Shown: positions 1 to 8,866 of the stretch, one piece after another | Layout: every line of letters begins with the position of its first letter | Numbering within the stretch: position 1 is the stretch's first letter | Source of the DNA: Salipiger thiooxidans | GTDB taxonomy: Bacteria; Pseudomonadota; Alphaproteobacteria; Rhodobacterales; Rhodobacteraceae | Direction: 5' to 3' | Assembly: GCF_900102075.1 (NCBI RefSeq) | Contig: NZ_FNAV01000004.1 | Location: forward strand, 248,001 to 312,000 | DNA length: 64,000 nt | Position numbers and translations under genes: made by a program | The notes under the pieces: model-generated | Told to the model about the DNA's origin: nothing | The model's input: only the letters and a program-made list of their open reading frames with translations | Database searches by the model: none

Positions 1-1
1 G

Positions 2-394
2 GCCCGCTGGCCGGGCGCGCAGAGCTACCGGCCGGGGGATTCGGCCGCGCTCAACGCCGAGATCCTCGCGCTGATGCGGTCGGGGCGGAAGCGGGCGAGC
101 TGCGAGGCCTGGGCGGCGTTCGACGAGGGCCACGAGGCGCTGCCGGTGGTGGGGCGCGTGGACATCGTGCTCGACTGGGACGGTGCGCCCGCGCTGGCGA
201 CACGGACGCTCGAAGTGCTGCGGGTGCCGTTCGCGGAGATGACCGGGGAGATGGCGGCGGAGCAGGGCGAGTTCACCGATCTCGCCCACTGGCGGCGTGG
301 CTACGAGGCGTATCTCACCCGCTCGGGGCGGTTCGCGCCGGACGTTGCGATGATGCTGGAGCGCTTCGAGGTGGTGGAGGATCTGGCGGGATGA
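2..394 (+). CDS. ASCH domain protein, 5' end cut off by the window
   Basis: The frame is open from the first bases of the window and ends at TGA 392-394, so the true start lies upstream; an internal ATG at 74 would remove conserved sequence. The visible part (about 130 residues) matches the ASCH fold: an early 'LMRSGRKRASC' segment, a 'PVVGRVDIVLDWDG' strand pair, then 'EFTDLAHWRRGYEAYL' near the end. ASCH proteins have a PUA-like fold and are thought to bind RNA or modified nucleosides; some cleave N4-acetylcytidine. The gene sits about 100 bases upstream of the carboxylase subunit on the same strand, so it is probably co-transcribed with the leucine operon, but nothing in it suggests a metabolic role. 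Confidence 0.75.
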   Translation, partial: ARWPGAQSYRPGDSAALNAEILALMRSGRKRASCEAWAAFDEGHEALPVVGRVDIVLDWDGAPALATRTLEVLRVPFAEMTGEMAAEQGEFTDLAHWRRGYEAYLTRSGRFAPDVAMMLERFEVVEDLAG

Positions 395-493
395 CGGATG
401 TTGCATGGGGGGCGCTGCCCCCCGCGCGCCAGGGCGCGCTCCCCCCGGAGTTTTCCGGGCAAGATGAAGAGACTGGGACCGGGGAGGTCGGAG

Positions 494-2452
494 ATGTTTG
501 ACACGGTGCTGATTGCCAACCGGGGCGAGATCGCCTGCCGGGTGATGGAGACGGCGCGGGCGATGGGGCTGCGCTGCGTCGCGGTCTATTCCGAGGCCGA
601 TGCGGGCGCGAAACACGTGGCGATGGCGGACGAGGCGGTCTGCATCGGCGGCGCGGCGCCCGCCGAGAGCTACCTGCGCGGCGAGCGCATCATCGAGGCT
701 GCGCGCGCCACCGGGGCGGGAGCTATTCACCCGGGCTACGGGTTCCTGTCGGAGAACCCCGATTTCGTTGACGCGGTCGAGGCGGCGGGGCTGATCTTCG
801 TCGGGCCCGGTGCGAAGGCGATCCGGGCGATGGGACTGAAGGACGCGGCCAAGCGGCTGATGCACGAGGCCGGCGTCCCGGTGGTGCCGGGCTACCACGG
901 CGAGGAGCAGGACGCGCGCTTCCTCGCGGGCGAGGCCGAGGCCATCGGCTACCCGGTGCTGATCAAGGCGGTCGCCGGGGGCGGCGGCAAGGGCATGCGG
1001 CTGGTGGAGCGGCCCGGGGAGTTTGCCGACGCGCTGAAGAGCGCGCAGGCCGAGGCCCGCGGCGCCTTCGGCAACGAGGCGGTGCTGATCGAGAAGTTCG
1101 TCTCGAAGCCGCGCCACATCGAGGTGCAGGTCTTCGGCGACGGCACCAACGCGGTGCATCTCTTCGAGCGCGACTGCTCGCTTCAGCGCCGCCACCAGAA
1201 GGTGATCGAGGAGGCCCCGGCGCCGGGCATGACCGCCGAGATGCGGCAGGCCATGGGCGCTGCGGCGGTGCGCGCGGCCGAGGCCATCGGCTACAAGGGC
1301 GCGGGCACCATCGAGTTCATCGTCGACGGCTCGCGCGGGCTGCGCGCGGACGGGTTCTGGTTCATGGAGATGAACACCCGCCTGCAGGTCGAGCACCCGG
1401 TGACCGAGCTGGTGACCGGCGTCGACCTGGTGGAGTGGCAACTGCGCGTGGCGGCGGGCGAGCCGCTGCCGAAGACGCAGGGTGAGCTCGGGCTCAACGG
1501 CCATGCCTTCGAGGCGCGGCTCTATGCCGAGGACGTGCCCGCGGGCTTCCTGCCGGCCACGGGGCGGCTGGCGCACCTGGCCTTCCCCGAAGACGTGCGT
1601 TCGGATAGCGGCGTTCGGTCGGGGGATGTGATCTCGCCGCATTACGACCCGATGATCGCCAAGCTGATCGTGCACGGGGCGACCCGCGAGATCGCCCTGC
1701 GCAAGCTGGCGCGCGGGCTCGCCGAGACGCAGGTGGCGGGCACGGTGACCAACCTCGCCTTCCTCGGCGCGCTGGCGCGGCACGCAGGCTTTGCCGCGGG
1801 CGAGGTCGACACCGGCCTCATCGGCCGCGATCTCGAGGCGCTGGTGGCGGTGCCCGAGCTGCCCTTGCCGGTGGTGGCGCAGGCGGCGCTGGTGGCGGCG
1901 GGGCTCTGGGAGGATGCCGGCTGGCAGGGCGGGTTCACGCTCTGGGGGCCGCTGTCCCGCACGGTGCTGCTGCAGCACGGCGATGACGAGATCACCGCGG
2001 TGCTGCGGGTTGCGGGGCCGGGCCGGGTCGAGGTCGGGCTGGGCGAGAGCGTCGTGCTGGCCGAGCGTGGCGATGGCGGCTGGCGGCTCGACGGGCGGCC
2101 TGCCGCGGCGCATTTCGCCGCTTCTGGCGAGATCACCGTCTTTGCCGCGGGCGGGCAGGTGTTCCACGTCGTCGATCCGCTGGCGCGCGCCGCGGGCGCG
2201 GGTGCCGCGGGCAACCTCATCGAGGCGCCGATGCCGGGCCGCGTCGTGTCGGTGCTGGCGGTCGCCGGGCAGGAGGTGCAGGCCGGTGACCGGCTGGCGG
2301 TGCTCGAGGCGATGAAGATGGAGCACACCCTGACCGCCGCGCGCGACGGCGTCGTGGCCGAGGTGCTGGTCTCGGAAGGCGCGCAGGTCGAGGCAGGCGC
2401 CGCGCTGATCCGGCTCGAGGACGAGGACAGCGACGGGGAGGCGGCGACATGA
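494..2452 (+). CDS. mccA: methylcrotonyl-CoA carboxylase, biotin-carrying alpha subunit
   Basis: ATP-dependent carboxylation of the subunit's own biotin, the first half-reaction in converting 3-methylcrotonyl-CoA to 3-methylglutaconyl-CoA in leucine breakdown. The 652-residue product begins 'MFDTVLIANRGEIACRV', has the glycine-rich ATP-grasp loop 'AGGGGKGM' near residue 165, and the biotinyl site 'EAMKM' with the lysine at about residue 608. The frame is open back to 398, but that extension is low-complexity and the family start is at 494. Acetyl- and propionyl-CoA carboxylase subunits have the same architecture. The assignment to leucine catabolism rests on HMG-CoA lyase and a methylglutaconyl hydratase downstream. 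The beta subunit is not in the window and is expected upstream. Confidence 0.88.
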   Translation: MFDTVLIANRGEIACRVMETARAMGLRCVAVYSEADAGAKHVAMADEAVCIGGAAPAESYLRGERIIEAARATGAGAIHPGYGFLSENPDFVDAVEAAGLIFVGPGAKAIRAMGLKDAAKRLMHEAGVPVVPGYHGEEQDARFLAGEAEAIGYPVLIKAVAGGGGKGMRLVERPGEFADALKSAQAEARGAFGNEAVLIEKFVSKPRHIEVQVFGDGTNAVHLFERDCSLQRRHQKVIEEAPAPGMTAEMRQAMGAAAVRAAEAIGYKGAGTIEFIVDGSRGLRADGFWFMEMNTRLQVEHPVTELVTGVDLVEWQLRVAAGEPLPKTQGELGLNGHAFEARLYAEDVPAGFLPATGRLAHLAFPEDVRSDSGVRSGDVISPHYDPMIAKLIVHGATREIALRKLARGLAETQVAGTVTNLAFLGALARHAGFAAGEVDTGLIGRDLEALVAVPELPLPVVAQAALVAAGLWEDAGWQGGFTLWGPLSRTVLLQHGDDEITAVLRVAGPGRVEVGLGESVVLAERGDGGWRLDGRPAAAHFAASGEITVFAAGGQVFHVVDPLARAAGAGAAGNLIEAPMPGRVVSVLAVAGQEVQAGDRLAVLEAMKMEHTLTAARDGVVAEVLVSEGAQVEAGAALIRLEDEDSDGEAAT

Positions 2453-3114
2453 TCCGCCTCCACCACGTGCCCGAGAGCCGCTCGATGCGGGTGCTCTGGC
2501 TGCTCTACGAACTGGGTGTCGATTTCGACGTGGTCGAGCGGCCCTTCGACAAGTCGCTGCGCGGGGCGGAGTACCTGTTGCTCTCGCCTGCGGGCCGGGT
2601 GCCGGCGCTGGAGATCGAGGGCGAGCGCATGTTCGAGAGCCTCGCCATGATGGAGTACCTCTGCGAACGCTTCCCCGAAGCGGGGCTCGGCCGCGCGCCG
2701 GGCTCGCCCGACCGCATGGGTTGGCTCAGCTGGCTGCACTTTGCCGAGACCGTCAGCCAGCACACGGCGAGCCTCACCCAGCAGCACATCATGCTGCGCG
2801 AGGACCACATGCGCTCGCCCATCGTCATGCAGCTCGAGGCGAAGCGAATCGAGAAATGCTACGGCGCCATCGAGGCGCGGCTGTCGACGCCCATCGAGAA
2901 TCGCGACCACCTGCTGACCTCGGGCTTCTCTGCCTGCGACATCGCCGTGGGGCAGGCGGTCTACATGGCGCGTCATTTCGCGGCCATCGAGGGCTTCCCG
3001 GAGCTTTCCGCCTGGTACGAACGGATCTGCGAGCGCGAGGCGTTCGCGAAGTCGCTGACGGACGAGGGCGGGCGGCTCTACGCGCAGGATTTCTACCCGG
3101 CGTGGCCGAGCTGA
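2449..3114 (+). CDS. glutathione S-transferase family protein
   Basis: A 221-residue cytosolic GST-type protein. The N-terminal thioredoxin-like half starts 'MIRLHHVPESRSMRVLWLLYEL' and contains 'GRVPALEIEG' near residue 50, where the cis-proline loop binds glutathione, followed by an 'ESLAMMEYLCERF' motif. The C-terminal half is helical. The start ATG overlaps the mccA stop (ATGA), so translation is probably coupled. A GST inside a leucine catabolic operon is not needed for the core pathway; a detoxifying or thiol-protecting role is inference. The substrate cannot be read from the sequence. Confidence 0.85.
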   Translation: MIRLHHVPESRSMRVLWLLYELGVDFDVVERPFDKSLRGAEYLLLSPAGRVPALEIEGERMFESLAMMEYLCERFPEAGLGRAPGSPDRMGWLSWLHFAETVSQHTASLTQQHIMLREDHMRSPIVMQLEAKRIEKCYGAIEARLSTPIENRDHLLTSGFSACDIAVGQAVYMARHFAAIEGFPELSAWYERICEREAFAKSLTDEGGRLYAQDFYPAWPS

Positions 3115-3158
3115 GCATCGCCGGGTGGGACATTTGGAATTGAACGAGAGGGCCTGAG

Positions 3159-4010
3159 ATGAGCGGTTATGTCGAGATCTTCGAGGTCGGGCCGCGCGAC
3201 GGCTTGCAGAACGAGGCGCGCCAGATCCCGGCGTCGGAGAAGATCGCGCTGGTCGACTGCCTGAGCCGGGCCGGCTTCCGGCGTATCGAATGCGCAAGCT
3301 TCGTAAGCCCGAAATGGGTGCCGCAGATGGCGAGTTCGGCCGAGGTGCTGGCCGGGATCACGCGCGCGCCGGGGGTGTCCTACGCGGCGCTCACGCCCAA
3401 CATGCGGGGCTTCGACGCGGCGATGGAGGCACGCGCCGACGAGGTGGCGATCTTCGGCTCCGCCTCCGAAGGCTTCAGCCGCGCCAACATCAACGCCTCG
3501 ATCGCCGAGAGCCTCGAGCGGTTCCGCCCGGTGGCCGAGGCGGCGCTGGCGCGCGGCGTGCCGGTGCGGGGCTATGTCTCCTGCGTGGTGGAATGCCCCT
3601 ACGACGGCGTCGTGGCGCCCGAGGCGGTGGCCCGGGTTGTGGCAGCGCTGCGCGACATGGGCTGCTACGAGGTCTCGCTCGGCGACACCATCGGTCGCGG
3701 CGCGCCGGAGGCGGTCGACGCCATGCTGGCGGCGGTGCTGGGCGAGATCGAAGCAGGCAAGCTTGCCGGGCATTTCCACGACACCGGCGGGCGGGCGCTC
3801 GACAATATCGAGGTGTCGCTGGGCCGCGGGCTGCGGGTCTTCGACGCCGCCGTGGGCGGGCTCGGGGGCTGCCCCTACGCGCCCGGCGCCGCGGGCAACG
3901 TTGCAACCGAGGCGGTGGCGGCGCGGCTCGAGGCGCTTGGCTACGACACCGAGCTGGACACGGGCGTGCTGGCCGAGGCCGCCGCACTGGCGCGGGCGAT
4001 GCGGGCCTGA
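3159..4010 (+). CDS. mvaB: hydroxymethylglutaryl-CoA lyase
   Basis: Cleaves 3-hydroxy-3-methylglutaryl-CoA into acetoacetate and acetyl-CoA, the last step of leucine catabolism. The 283-residue TIM-barrel protein has the N-terminal 'EVGPRDGLQNE' metal/substrate loop, 'FVSPKWVPQMA', the 'HFHDTGG' metal-binding histidines, and the family signature 'GGLGGCPYAPGAAGN' with the catalytic cysteine at about residue 238. It follows the GST by 44 bases and precedes the hydratase by 21 bases in the same operon. Sometimes named hmgL or liuE. The assignment is secure. Confidence 0.93.
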   Translation: MSGYVEIFEVGPRDGLQNEARQIPASEKIALVDCLSRAGFRRIECASFVSPKWVPQMASSAEVLAGITRAPGVSYAALTPNMRGFDAAMEARADEVAIFGSASEGFSRANINASIAESLERFRPVAEAALARGVPVRGYVSCVVECPYDGVVAPEAVARVVAALRDMGCYEVSLGDTIGRGAPEAVDAMLAAVLGEIEAGKLAGHFHDTGGRALDNIEVSLGRGLRVFDAAVGGLGGCPYAPGAAGNVATEAVAARLEALGYDTELDTGVLAEAAALARAMRA

Positions 4011-4031
4011 GCCCGCCAGAGGAGACAGGAC

Positions 4032-4811
4032 ATGGACACGATCAGGGTAGAGCGCGACGCGCGCGGGGTCGCCACGCTGTGGCTGGCGCGGGCCGAGAAG
4101 CACAACGCGCTGTCGGCGCAGATGATGACCGAGCTTGAGGCGGCGGCGGGCGAGCTGGCCCGCGACGCGACGGTGCGGGTGGTGGTGCTGGCGGCCGAGG
4201 GGCCGACCTTCTGCGCTGGCGGCGATCTGGCGTGGATGCGCGAGCAGTTCGGTATGGACGCGGAGACCCGCAAGCGCGAGTCGCGGCGCATCGCCGGCGC
4301 GATGGGCGCGCTGGCCGCGTTGCCGCAGCCGCTGATCGGGCGGATCCACGGCAATGCGTTCGGCGGCGGTGTCGGGCTCGCGGCGGTCTGTGATGTGTCG
4401 ATCGGCGCGAGCGGCATCCGCATGGGCTTTACCGAGGTGCGGCTGGGGCTGATTCCCGCCAACATCGGGCCCTTCGTCATCGCGCGGATGGGCGCGGTGC
4501 GGGCCCGCGAGGTCTTCATGAACGCGCGGATTTTCGACGCCGACGAGGCGATGCGGCTCGACCTGCTGAACCGCGTCGTGGCGCCCGAGGATCTGGACGC
4601 GGCGGTCGAGGCCGAGGTAGCGCCCTATCTTACCTGCGCGCCCTTCGCCGTGCGTGAGGCCAAGGCGCTGCTGAACGAGCTTGCCGGGCGCGTGACGCCG
4701 GAGCAGGTCGACCACGCCATCGAGGCGCTGGCGATCCGCTGGCAGAGCGACGAGGCGCAAGAGGGCATCTCGGCCTTCTTCGAGAAGCGAAAGGCGCCCT
4801 GGGCCGGGTGA
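4032..4811 (+). CDS. liuC: enoyl-CoA hydratase family protein, probably methylglutaconyl-CoA hydratase
   Basis: A 259-residue crotonase-fold protein. It shows 'FCAGGDLAWM' (first oxyanion-hole segment, near residue 60) and 'GNAFGGGVGLAAVCD' (second oxyanion-hole segment, about residues 108-122), then 'FTEVRLGLIPANIGPFV'. Between HMG-CoA lyase and a biotin carboxylase, the likely reaction is hydration of 3-methylglutaconyl-CoA to HMG-CoA. The crotonase fold is broad, so the exact substrate is inferred from context. A hairpin about 40 bases past the stop probably ends the operon. Confidence 0.85.
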   Translation: MDTIRVERDARGVATLWLARAEKHNALSAQMMTELEAAAGELARDATVRVVVLAAEGPTFCAGGDLAWMREQFGMDAETRKRESRRIAGAMGALAALPQPLIGRIHGNAFGGGVGLAAVCDVSIGASGIRMGFTEVRLGLIPANIGPFVIARMGAVRAREVFMNARIFDADEAMRLDLLNRVVAPEDLDAAVEAEVAPYLTCAPFAVREAKALLNELAGRVTPEQVDHAIEALAIRWQSDEAQEGISAFFEKRKAPWAG

Positions 4812-4850
4812 CCGCCCGCCGGGCGCGTCCGGGATAACCGTCCGGGGGAG

Positions 4851-4872
4851 GCGTGACACCGGGTCACGCTTT
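4851..4872 (+). terminator. probable terminator of the leucine catabolic operon
   Basis: A perfect 7-bp stem (GCGTGAC at 4851-4857, GTCACGC at 4863-4869) with a 5-base loop is followed by TTT. It lies 40 bases after the liuC stop. The U-tract is short, so termination efficiency is uncertain. Confidence 0.55.
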
Positions 4873-4954
4873 ACCCGCGCGCCGATCATTGCCAGCCTGC
4901 GGGGGCGCGGTGCCGTCCCCGGTGCCGCGACGCAAGCGGGCAGGAGGATGCGGG

Positions 4955-5362
4955 GTGACGGTCCAGATCGCGCATCTTCACGCAACGCTCTGTCTCGCGC
5001 TGGCGATTCTCCACATTGCACTGGCCTTCGGAGCGCCCTGGTCCTCTTGGGGGCCGGGGCTAGATGTCACGCAGGCCGCGCAGGGTGACGCGTGGGACGG
5101 GCCGGGCGCTCCGCTGTCGCCGGCCGGCAGGCTTGCCGCGGCGCTTACGGTGCCGGTGCTGCTTTATCTGGCACTCGCGATCATCTCGGCGGCGGGCTTC
5201 CCGGGACTCGGCTGGCCGCGCTGGACCGGATGGCTCGCGGTGGCGGTGCAGGGGGCGCTCGCGGCGCTGAGTCTCGCGGCGCGGCGCCCGGTCGAGCGCA
5301 GGCTCTGGGGACCGTGCCACGCGGTGCTGACGGCGATGGCGCTCGCGGTGATGACGGCATGA
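4955..5362 (+). CDS. small membrane protein of unknown function
   Basis: A 135-residue protein rich in Ala, Leu and Gly with three or four likely membrane helices (about residues 7-25, 47-65, 72-92 and 108-130). I do not recognise a family. The frame is open from 4853, but that start lies inside the operon terminator. A GTG at 4955 preceded by AGGAGG (4942-4947, 7-base spacing) is the better start. It stands alone between the leucine operon and the nuo promoter region on the same strand, so it is probably a single-gene unit. Confidence 0.6.
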   Translation: MTVQIAHLHATLCLALAILHIALAFGAPWSSWGPGLDVTQAAQGDAWDGPGAPLSPAGRLAAALTVPVLLYLALAIISAAGFPGLGWPRWTGWLAVAVQGALAALSLAARRPVERRLWGPCHAVLTAMALAVMTA

Positions 5363-5495
5363 GCAGGGGCGGGAGGGCCGATGTATGCAAATGTAGACGA
5401 TAAAAATGTCGCTTTGTCAGGCAGTCACCGGGATTTTCCGTCTATCCCGTTAGAAAATCAGCGATTTAACCCTTCCTGAATATTTGGCGTGCTTG

Positions 5496-5523
5496 TTGAC
5501 CCTGTCTTGCACCGGCGATAAGT
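5496..5523 (+). promoter_or_regulatory. candidate promoter of the nuo operon
   Basis: The 233-base gap 5363-5595 is visibly richer in A and T than its surroundings, as expected before a large operon. TTGACC at 5496-5501 resembles a -35 box and ATAAGT at 5518-5523 a weak -10 box, 16 bases apart. The gap also holds a dyad CGGGAT/ATCCCG (5429-5434/5444-5449) and AAATC/GATTT around 5455-5467, which could bind a regulator. No known regulator consensus was recognised. Confidence 0.35.
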
Positions 5524-5595
5524 CACGAATAGCAAGGCAACACCGCCATGGTTTCCGCGCCAACCTTCCGGCGCGCCTCGCAAAGGAGCCAGCAA

Positions 5596-5961
5596 GTGGA
5601 AGAGATGCTGCGGGAATATCTCCCGATCCTCGTTTTCCTAGCCGTCGCAATCGCCCTCGGTGCGATCCTCATCCTCGCCGCCGTCGTGCTGGCCGTGCGC
5701 CATCCTGACCCCGAGAAGGTCTCGGCGTACGAATGCGGGTTCAACGCCTTCGACGATGCGCGGATGAAATTCGACGTGCGGTTCTACCTCGTGTCGATCC
5801 TGTTCATCATCTTCGACCTCGAGATCGCCTTCCTGTTCCCCTGGGCCACCGCCTTCAAGGACGTGAGCATGGTCGGCTTCTGGTCGATGATGGTGTTCCT
5901 TGCGGTGCTGACCGCGGGCTTCGCCTACGAATGGAAGAAAGGGGCGCTCGAATGGGAGTGA
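5596..5961 (+). CDS. nuoA: NADH-quinone oxidoreductase subunit A
   Basis: Small membrane subunit of complex I near the quinone site. The 121-residue product has three membrane helices and the family signature '[20 protein letters not shown]', in which the loop cysteine lies at the quinone-channel entrance. Start choice: GTG at 5596 follows AAAGGAG (5582-5588) by 7 bases and gives the usual family length; an upstream ATG at 5548 would add 16 residues and ignore this ribosome site. First gene of the operon; its stop overlaps nuoB. Confidence 0.93.
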   Translation: MEEMLREYLPILVFLAVAIALGAILILAAVVLAVRHPDPEKVSAYECGFNAFDDARMKFDVRFYLVSILFIIFDLEIAFLFPWATAFKDVSMVGFWSMMVFLAVLTAGFAYEWKKGALEWE

Positions 5962-6485
5962 TGACCGGACCGACCACCGCCGGACCCGACCGCGAGGTGG
6001 CGACACAGGCGCTGAACCGCGAGCTTCAGGACAAGGGCTTCCTGCTGACCTCGGTCGACGACGTGATCAACTGGGCGCGTACCGGCTCGCTGCACTGGAT
6101 GACCTTCGGTCTCGCCTGCTGCGCCATCGAGATGATGCAGACCTCGATGCCGCGCTACGACCTTGAACGCTTTGGCACCGCCCCGCGCGCCAGCCCGCGC
6201 CAGTCGGACCTGATGATCGTCGCAGGCACGCTCACCAACAAGATGGCGCCGGCGCTCCGCAAGGTCTACGACCAGATGCCCGAGCCGCGCTACGTGATCT
6301 CGATGGGCTCCTGCGCCAACGGCGGCGGGTACTATCACTACAGTTATTCCGTGGTGCGCGGCTGCGACCGCATCGTGCCGGTGGACGTCTACGTTCCCGG
6401 CTGCCCGCCCACGGCCGAGGCGCTGCTCTACGGCATCATGGCGCTGCAGAAGAAGATCCGCCGCACCGGAACCATCGTGCGCTGA
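5952..6485 (+). CDS. nuoB: NADH-quinone oxidoreductase subunit B
   Basis: Carries the terminal iron-sulfur cluster N2, which passes electrons to quinone. The 177-residue protein keeps the four ligands: tandem C56-C57 in 'GLACCAIE', C121 in 'MGSCANGG' and C151 in 'VPGCPP'. The ATG at 5952 lies inside the end of nuoA; a second ATG at 5961 overlaps the nuoA stop (TGATG) and could also be used, shortening the protein by three residues. Soluble connecting arm of complex I. Confidence 0.95.
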   Translation: MGVMTGPTTAGPDREVATQALNRELQDKGFLLTSVDDVINWARTGSLHWMTFGLACCAIEMMQTSMPRYDLERFGTAPRASPRQSDLMIVAGTLTNKMAPALRKVYDQMPEPRYVISMGSCANGGGYYHYSYSVVRGCDRIVPVDVYVPGCPPTAEALLYGIMALQKKIRRTGTIVR

Positions 6486-6498
6486 GGGGAGGCGAGCA

Positions 6499-7107
6499 AT
6501 GACGCAGGCAATGAGCGAACTCGGCGGGCATCTCGAGCTCAAGCGCCCGGATTGCGTGCTGGGCTGGAACGTGTCGTTCGACGAGCTGAACGTCGACGTG
6601 GCCTCGTCCAACATCGCGGGATTCGTCGAGTTTCTGAAGACCGACCCGTCCTGCCGCTTTTCGACGCTGGTCGACATCACGGCGGTGGACTACCCCGAGC
6701 GGGCCAAGCGCTTCGACGTGGTCTACCACTTCCTGTCGATGTACCAGAACCACCGCATCCGCGTCCGCGTCGCCGTGCGCGAGGACGAGGTGGTGCCCTC
6801 GATCACGGGCGTGCACGTCAGTGCCAACTGGTTCGAGCGCGAGGTCTTCGACATGTTCGGGATCATCTTCTCGGGCCACCCGGACCTGCGCCGCCTCCTC
6901 ACCGACTACGGCTTCCGGGGCCACCCGCTGCGCAAGGACTTCCCGACCACGGGCTATGTCGAGGTGCGCTACGATGAAGAACTCAAGCGTGTCGTCTACG
7001 AGCCGGTAAGCCTCGTGCAGGAATACCGGCAGTTTGACTTCATGTCGCCTTGGGAGGGCGCCCAGTACGTGCTGCCCGGCGATGAAAAGGCGGAGGCATC
7101 GAAATGA
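6499..7107 (+). CDS. nuoC: NADH-quinone oxidoreductase subunit C
   Basis: A 202-residue peripheral-arm subunit (30-kDa type) with no cofactors that docks NuoD. The signature '[22 protein letters not shown]' followed by '[12 protein letters not shown]' is clear at about residues 112-152. It is separate from NuoD, unlike the NuoCD fusion of enterobacteria and as usual in alphaproteobacteria. The nuoD start overlaps its end by 4 bases. Confidence 0.95.
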   Translation: MTQAMSELGGHLELKRPDCVLGWNVSFDELNVDVASSNIAGFVEFLKTDPSCRFSTLVDITAVDYPERAKRFDVVYHFLSMYQNHRIRVRVAVREDEVVPSITGVHVSANWFEREVFDMFGIIFSGHPDLRRLLTDYGFRGHPLRKDFPTTGYVEVRYDEELKRVVYEPVSLVQEYRQFDFMSPWEGAQYVLPGDEKAEASK

Positions 7108-8336
7108 TGGACGGCTCGAAATTCGACGACGGCAGCACCGACGCGCTGTCCGGCGAGCAGAAGATCCGCAACTTCAACATCAACTTCGGCCCGCAGCACC
7201 CCGCGGCCCATGGCGTGCTGCGTCTCGTGCTCGAGCTCGACGGCGAGATCGTCGAGCGCTGCGATCCTCACATCGGCCTGCTGCACCGCGGCACCGAGAA
7301 GCTGATGGAAAGCCGCACCTACCTGCAGAACCTGCCGTATTTCGACCGTCTCGACTACGTCGGCACGATGAACCAGGAACACGCCTGGTGCATCGCGATC
7401 GAACGTCTGACCGGGGTCGAGGTGCCGCGCCGGGCGCAGCTGATCCGCGTGCTCTACTGCGAGATCGGGCGCATCCTGAATCACCTGCTGAACGTGACCA
7501 CCCAGGCCATGGACGTGGGCGCTCTGACGCCGCCGCTCTGGGGCTTCGAGGAACGCGAGAAGCTCATGGTCTTCTACGAGCGGGCCTGCGGCGCGCGCCT
7601 GCACGCGGCCTATTTCCGGCCCGGCGGCGTGCACCAGGACCTGCCGCCCAAGCTGATCGACGACATCGACGCGTGGTGCGACCAGTTCCCGGCCCGCCTG
7701 CAGGACATCGACGACCTGCTGACCGAGAACCGCATCTTCAAGCAGCGCAACGCCGACATCGGCGTGATCACCGAGCAGGACATCCAGGAGCACGGTTATT
7801 CCGGCGTCATGGTGCGCGGCTCGGGCCTCGCCTGGGACCTGCGCCGTGCCCAGCCCTACGAATGCTACGACGAGTTCGAGTTCAAGATCCCGGTCGGCAA
7901 GAACGGCGACTGCTACGACCGCTACCTTTGCCGCATGGCCGAGATGCGCGAGAGCGTGAAGATCATGAAGCAGGCCGTCGAGAAGCTGCGCATGCCCGAA
8001 AATCAGGGCGACGTTCTGGCGCGGGGCAAGATCACCCCGCCGAAGCGGTCCGAGATGAAGACCTCGATGGAGGCGCTCATCCACCACTTCAAGCTCTACA
8101 CCGAGGGCTTCCACGTCCCCGCCGGCGAGGTCTACGCCGCCGTCGAGGCGCCCAAGGGCGAGTTCGGCGTCTATCTGGTGGCCGATGGCAGCAACAAGCC
8201 CTACCGCGCCAAGCTGCGCGCGCCGGGCTTCCTGCACCTGCAGTCGATGGACTACGTCTGCAAGGGGCACCAGCTGGCCGACGTGGCCGCGATCCTCGGG
8301 TCGCTCGACATCGTGTTCGGTGAGGTCGACCGCTGA
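7104..8336 (+). CDS. nuoD: NADH-quinone oxidoreductase subunit D
   Basis: The 49-kDa subunit, which with NuoB forms the quinone pocket; related to the large subunit of NiFe hydrogenases. The 410-residue product contains '[16 protein letters not shown]' near residue 30 (the His loop contacting quinone) and '[14 protein letters not shown]', and ends '[12 protein letters not shown]', the typical C-terminus near the quinone site. The ATG lies in the ATGATG at the end of nuoC. Confidence 0.95.
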   Translation: MMDGSKFDDGSTDALSGEQKIRNFNINFGPQHPAAHGVLRLVLELDGEIVERCDPHIGLLHRGTEKLMESRTYLQNLPYFDRLDYVGTMNQEHAWCIAIERLTGVEVPRRAQLIRVLYCEIGRILNHLLNVTTQAMDVGALTPPLWGFEEREKLMVFYERACGARLHAAYFRPGGVHQDLPPKLIDDIDAWCDQFPARLQDIDDLLTENRIFKQRNADIGVITEQDIQEHGYSGVMVRGSGLAWDLRRAQPYECYDEFEFKIPVGKNGDCYDRYLCRMAEMRESVKIMKQAVEKLRMPENQGDVLARGKITPPKRSEMKTSMEALIHHFKLYTEGFHVPAGEVYAAVEAPKGEFGVYLVADGSNKPYRAKLRAPGFLHLQSMDYVCKGHQLADVAAILGSLDIVFGEVDR

Positions 8337-8429
8337 GGCGGAGAGTTTAGCGGACCAGGGCGCGAGGCGCGCCGCGGTCCACCCGGCCCGTCGGAGGCCG
8401 TGACAGGAAAGAGGGACTTGAGGATCGTG

Positions 8430-8771
8430 ATGCTGAAGAATTGCCTGGCGGTGCTGCCGCTCGTTGCAACCGCAGGCTGCCTTGCGCTGCCGCCCAAAGG
8501 GGTCGAGGACCAGCAGATGCTGGCGTTCGACGACGCCGTGGACTCGATCGGCTGCGCGCTGGACTACGAAGCCGATTACCTTGCCGTCGAACTGCAGACC
8601 GGGCTGACCCGCGAGCAGATCCAGCAGGTCGCGAACTACCGCATCGCGGGCGGCAACGGCGAGCGCACCGAGACCGGCGGCTTCCGCCTGACCTCCGGCG
8701 CCTGCACCCCGGTCGCGGAACCGGCAGCCCCGGTCGCCGACGCGACCGGCGACATGGCCACCGCCGGCTGA
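8430..8771 (+). CDS. predicted lipoprotein of the nuo accessory set
   Basis: A 113-residue protein of unknown function between nuoD and nuoE. The N-terminus (MLKNCLAVLPLVATAGC) looks like a lipoprotein signal with the lipid-bearing cysteine at residue 17; the box is TAGC rather than the more usual LAGC. Two further cysteines, in 'SIGCALDYEADYL' and 'TSGACTP', could form a disulfide in the periplasm. The C-terminal tail is Ala/Pro-rich. The ATG at 8430 is chosen because GAGG (8420-8423) sits 6 bases upstream and it gives a clean signal sequence; the frame opens from GTG 8400. Cytoplasmic complex I subunits flank it, so a periplasmic role would have to be in assembly or an unrelated process. 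Confidence 0.7.
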   Translation: MLKNCLAVLPLVATAGCLALPPKGVEDQQMLAFDDAVDSIGCALDYEADYLAVELQTGLTREQIQQVANYRIAGGNGERTETGGFRLTSGACTPVAEPAAPVADATGDMATAG

Positions 8772-8866
8772 ACCGGGTGACGGGCTCCGACGCCATAACC
8801 CATGAGGGCCGCGAGGCCCGCGCGCGCCGCGCGCGCACCAGACCCTGAGAAAGAGGCCATCCGCCG

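Noticed and set aside
398-493. N-terminal extension of the carboxylase subunit
   Set aside because: The 32 extra residues are low-complexity and the family start is at 494.
4853-4954. Longer N-terminus of the small membrane protein
   Set aside because: The start lies inside the terminator stem; GTG 4955 has an AGGAGG site at correct spacing.
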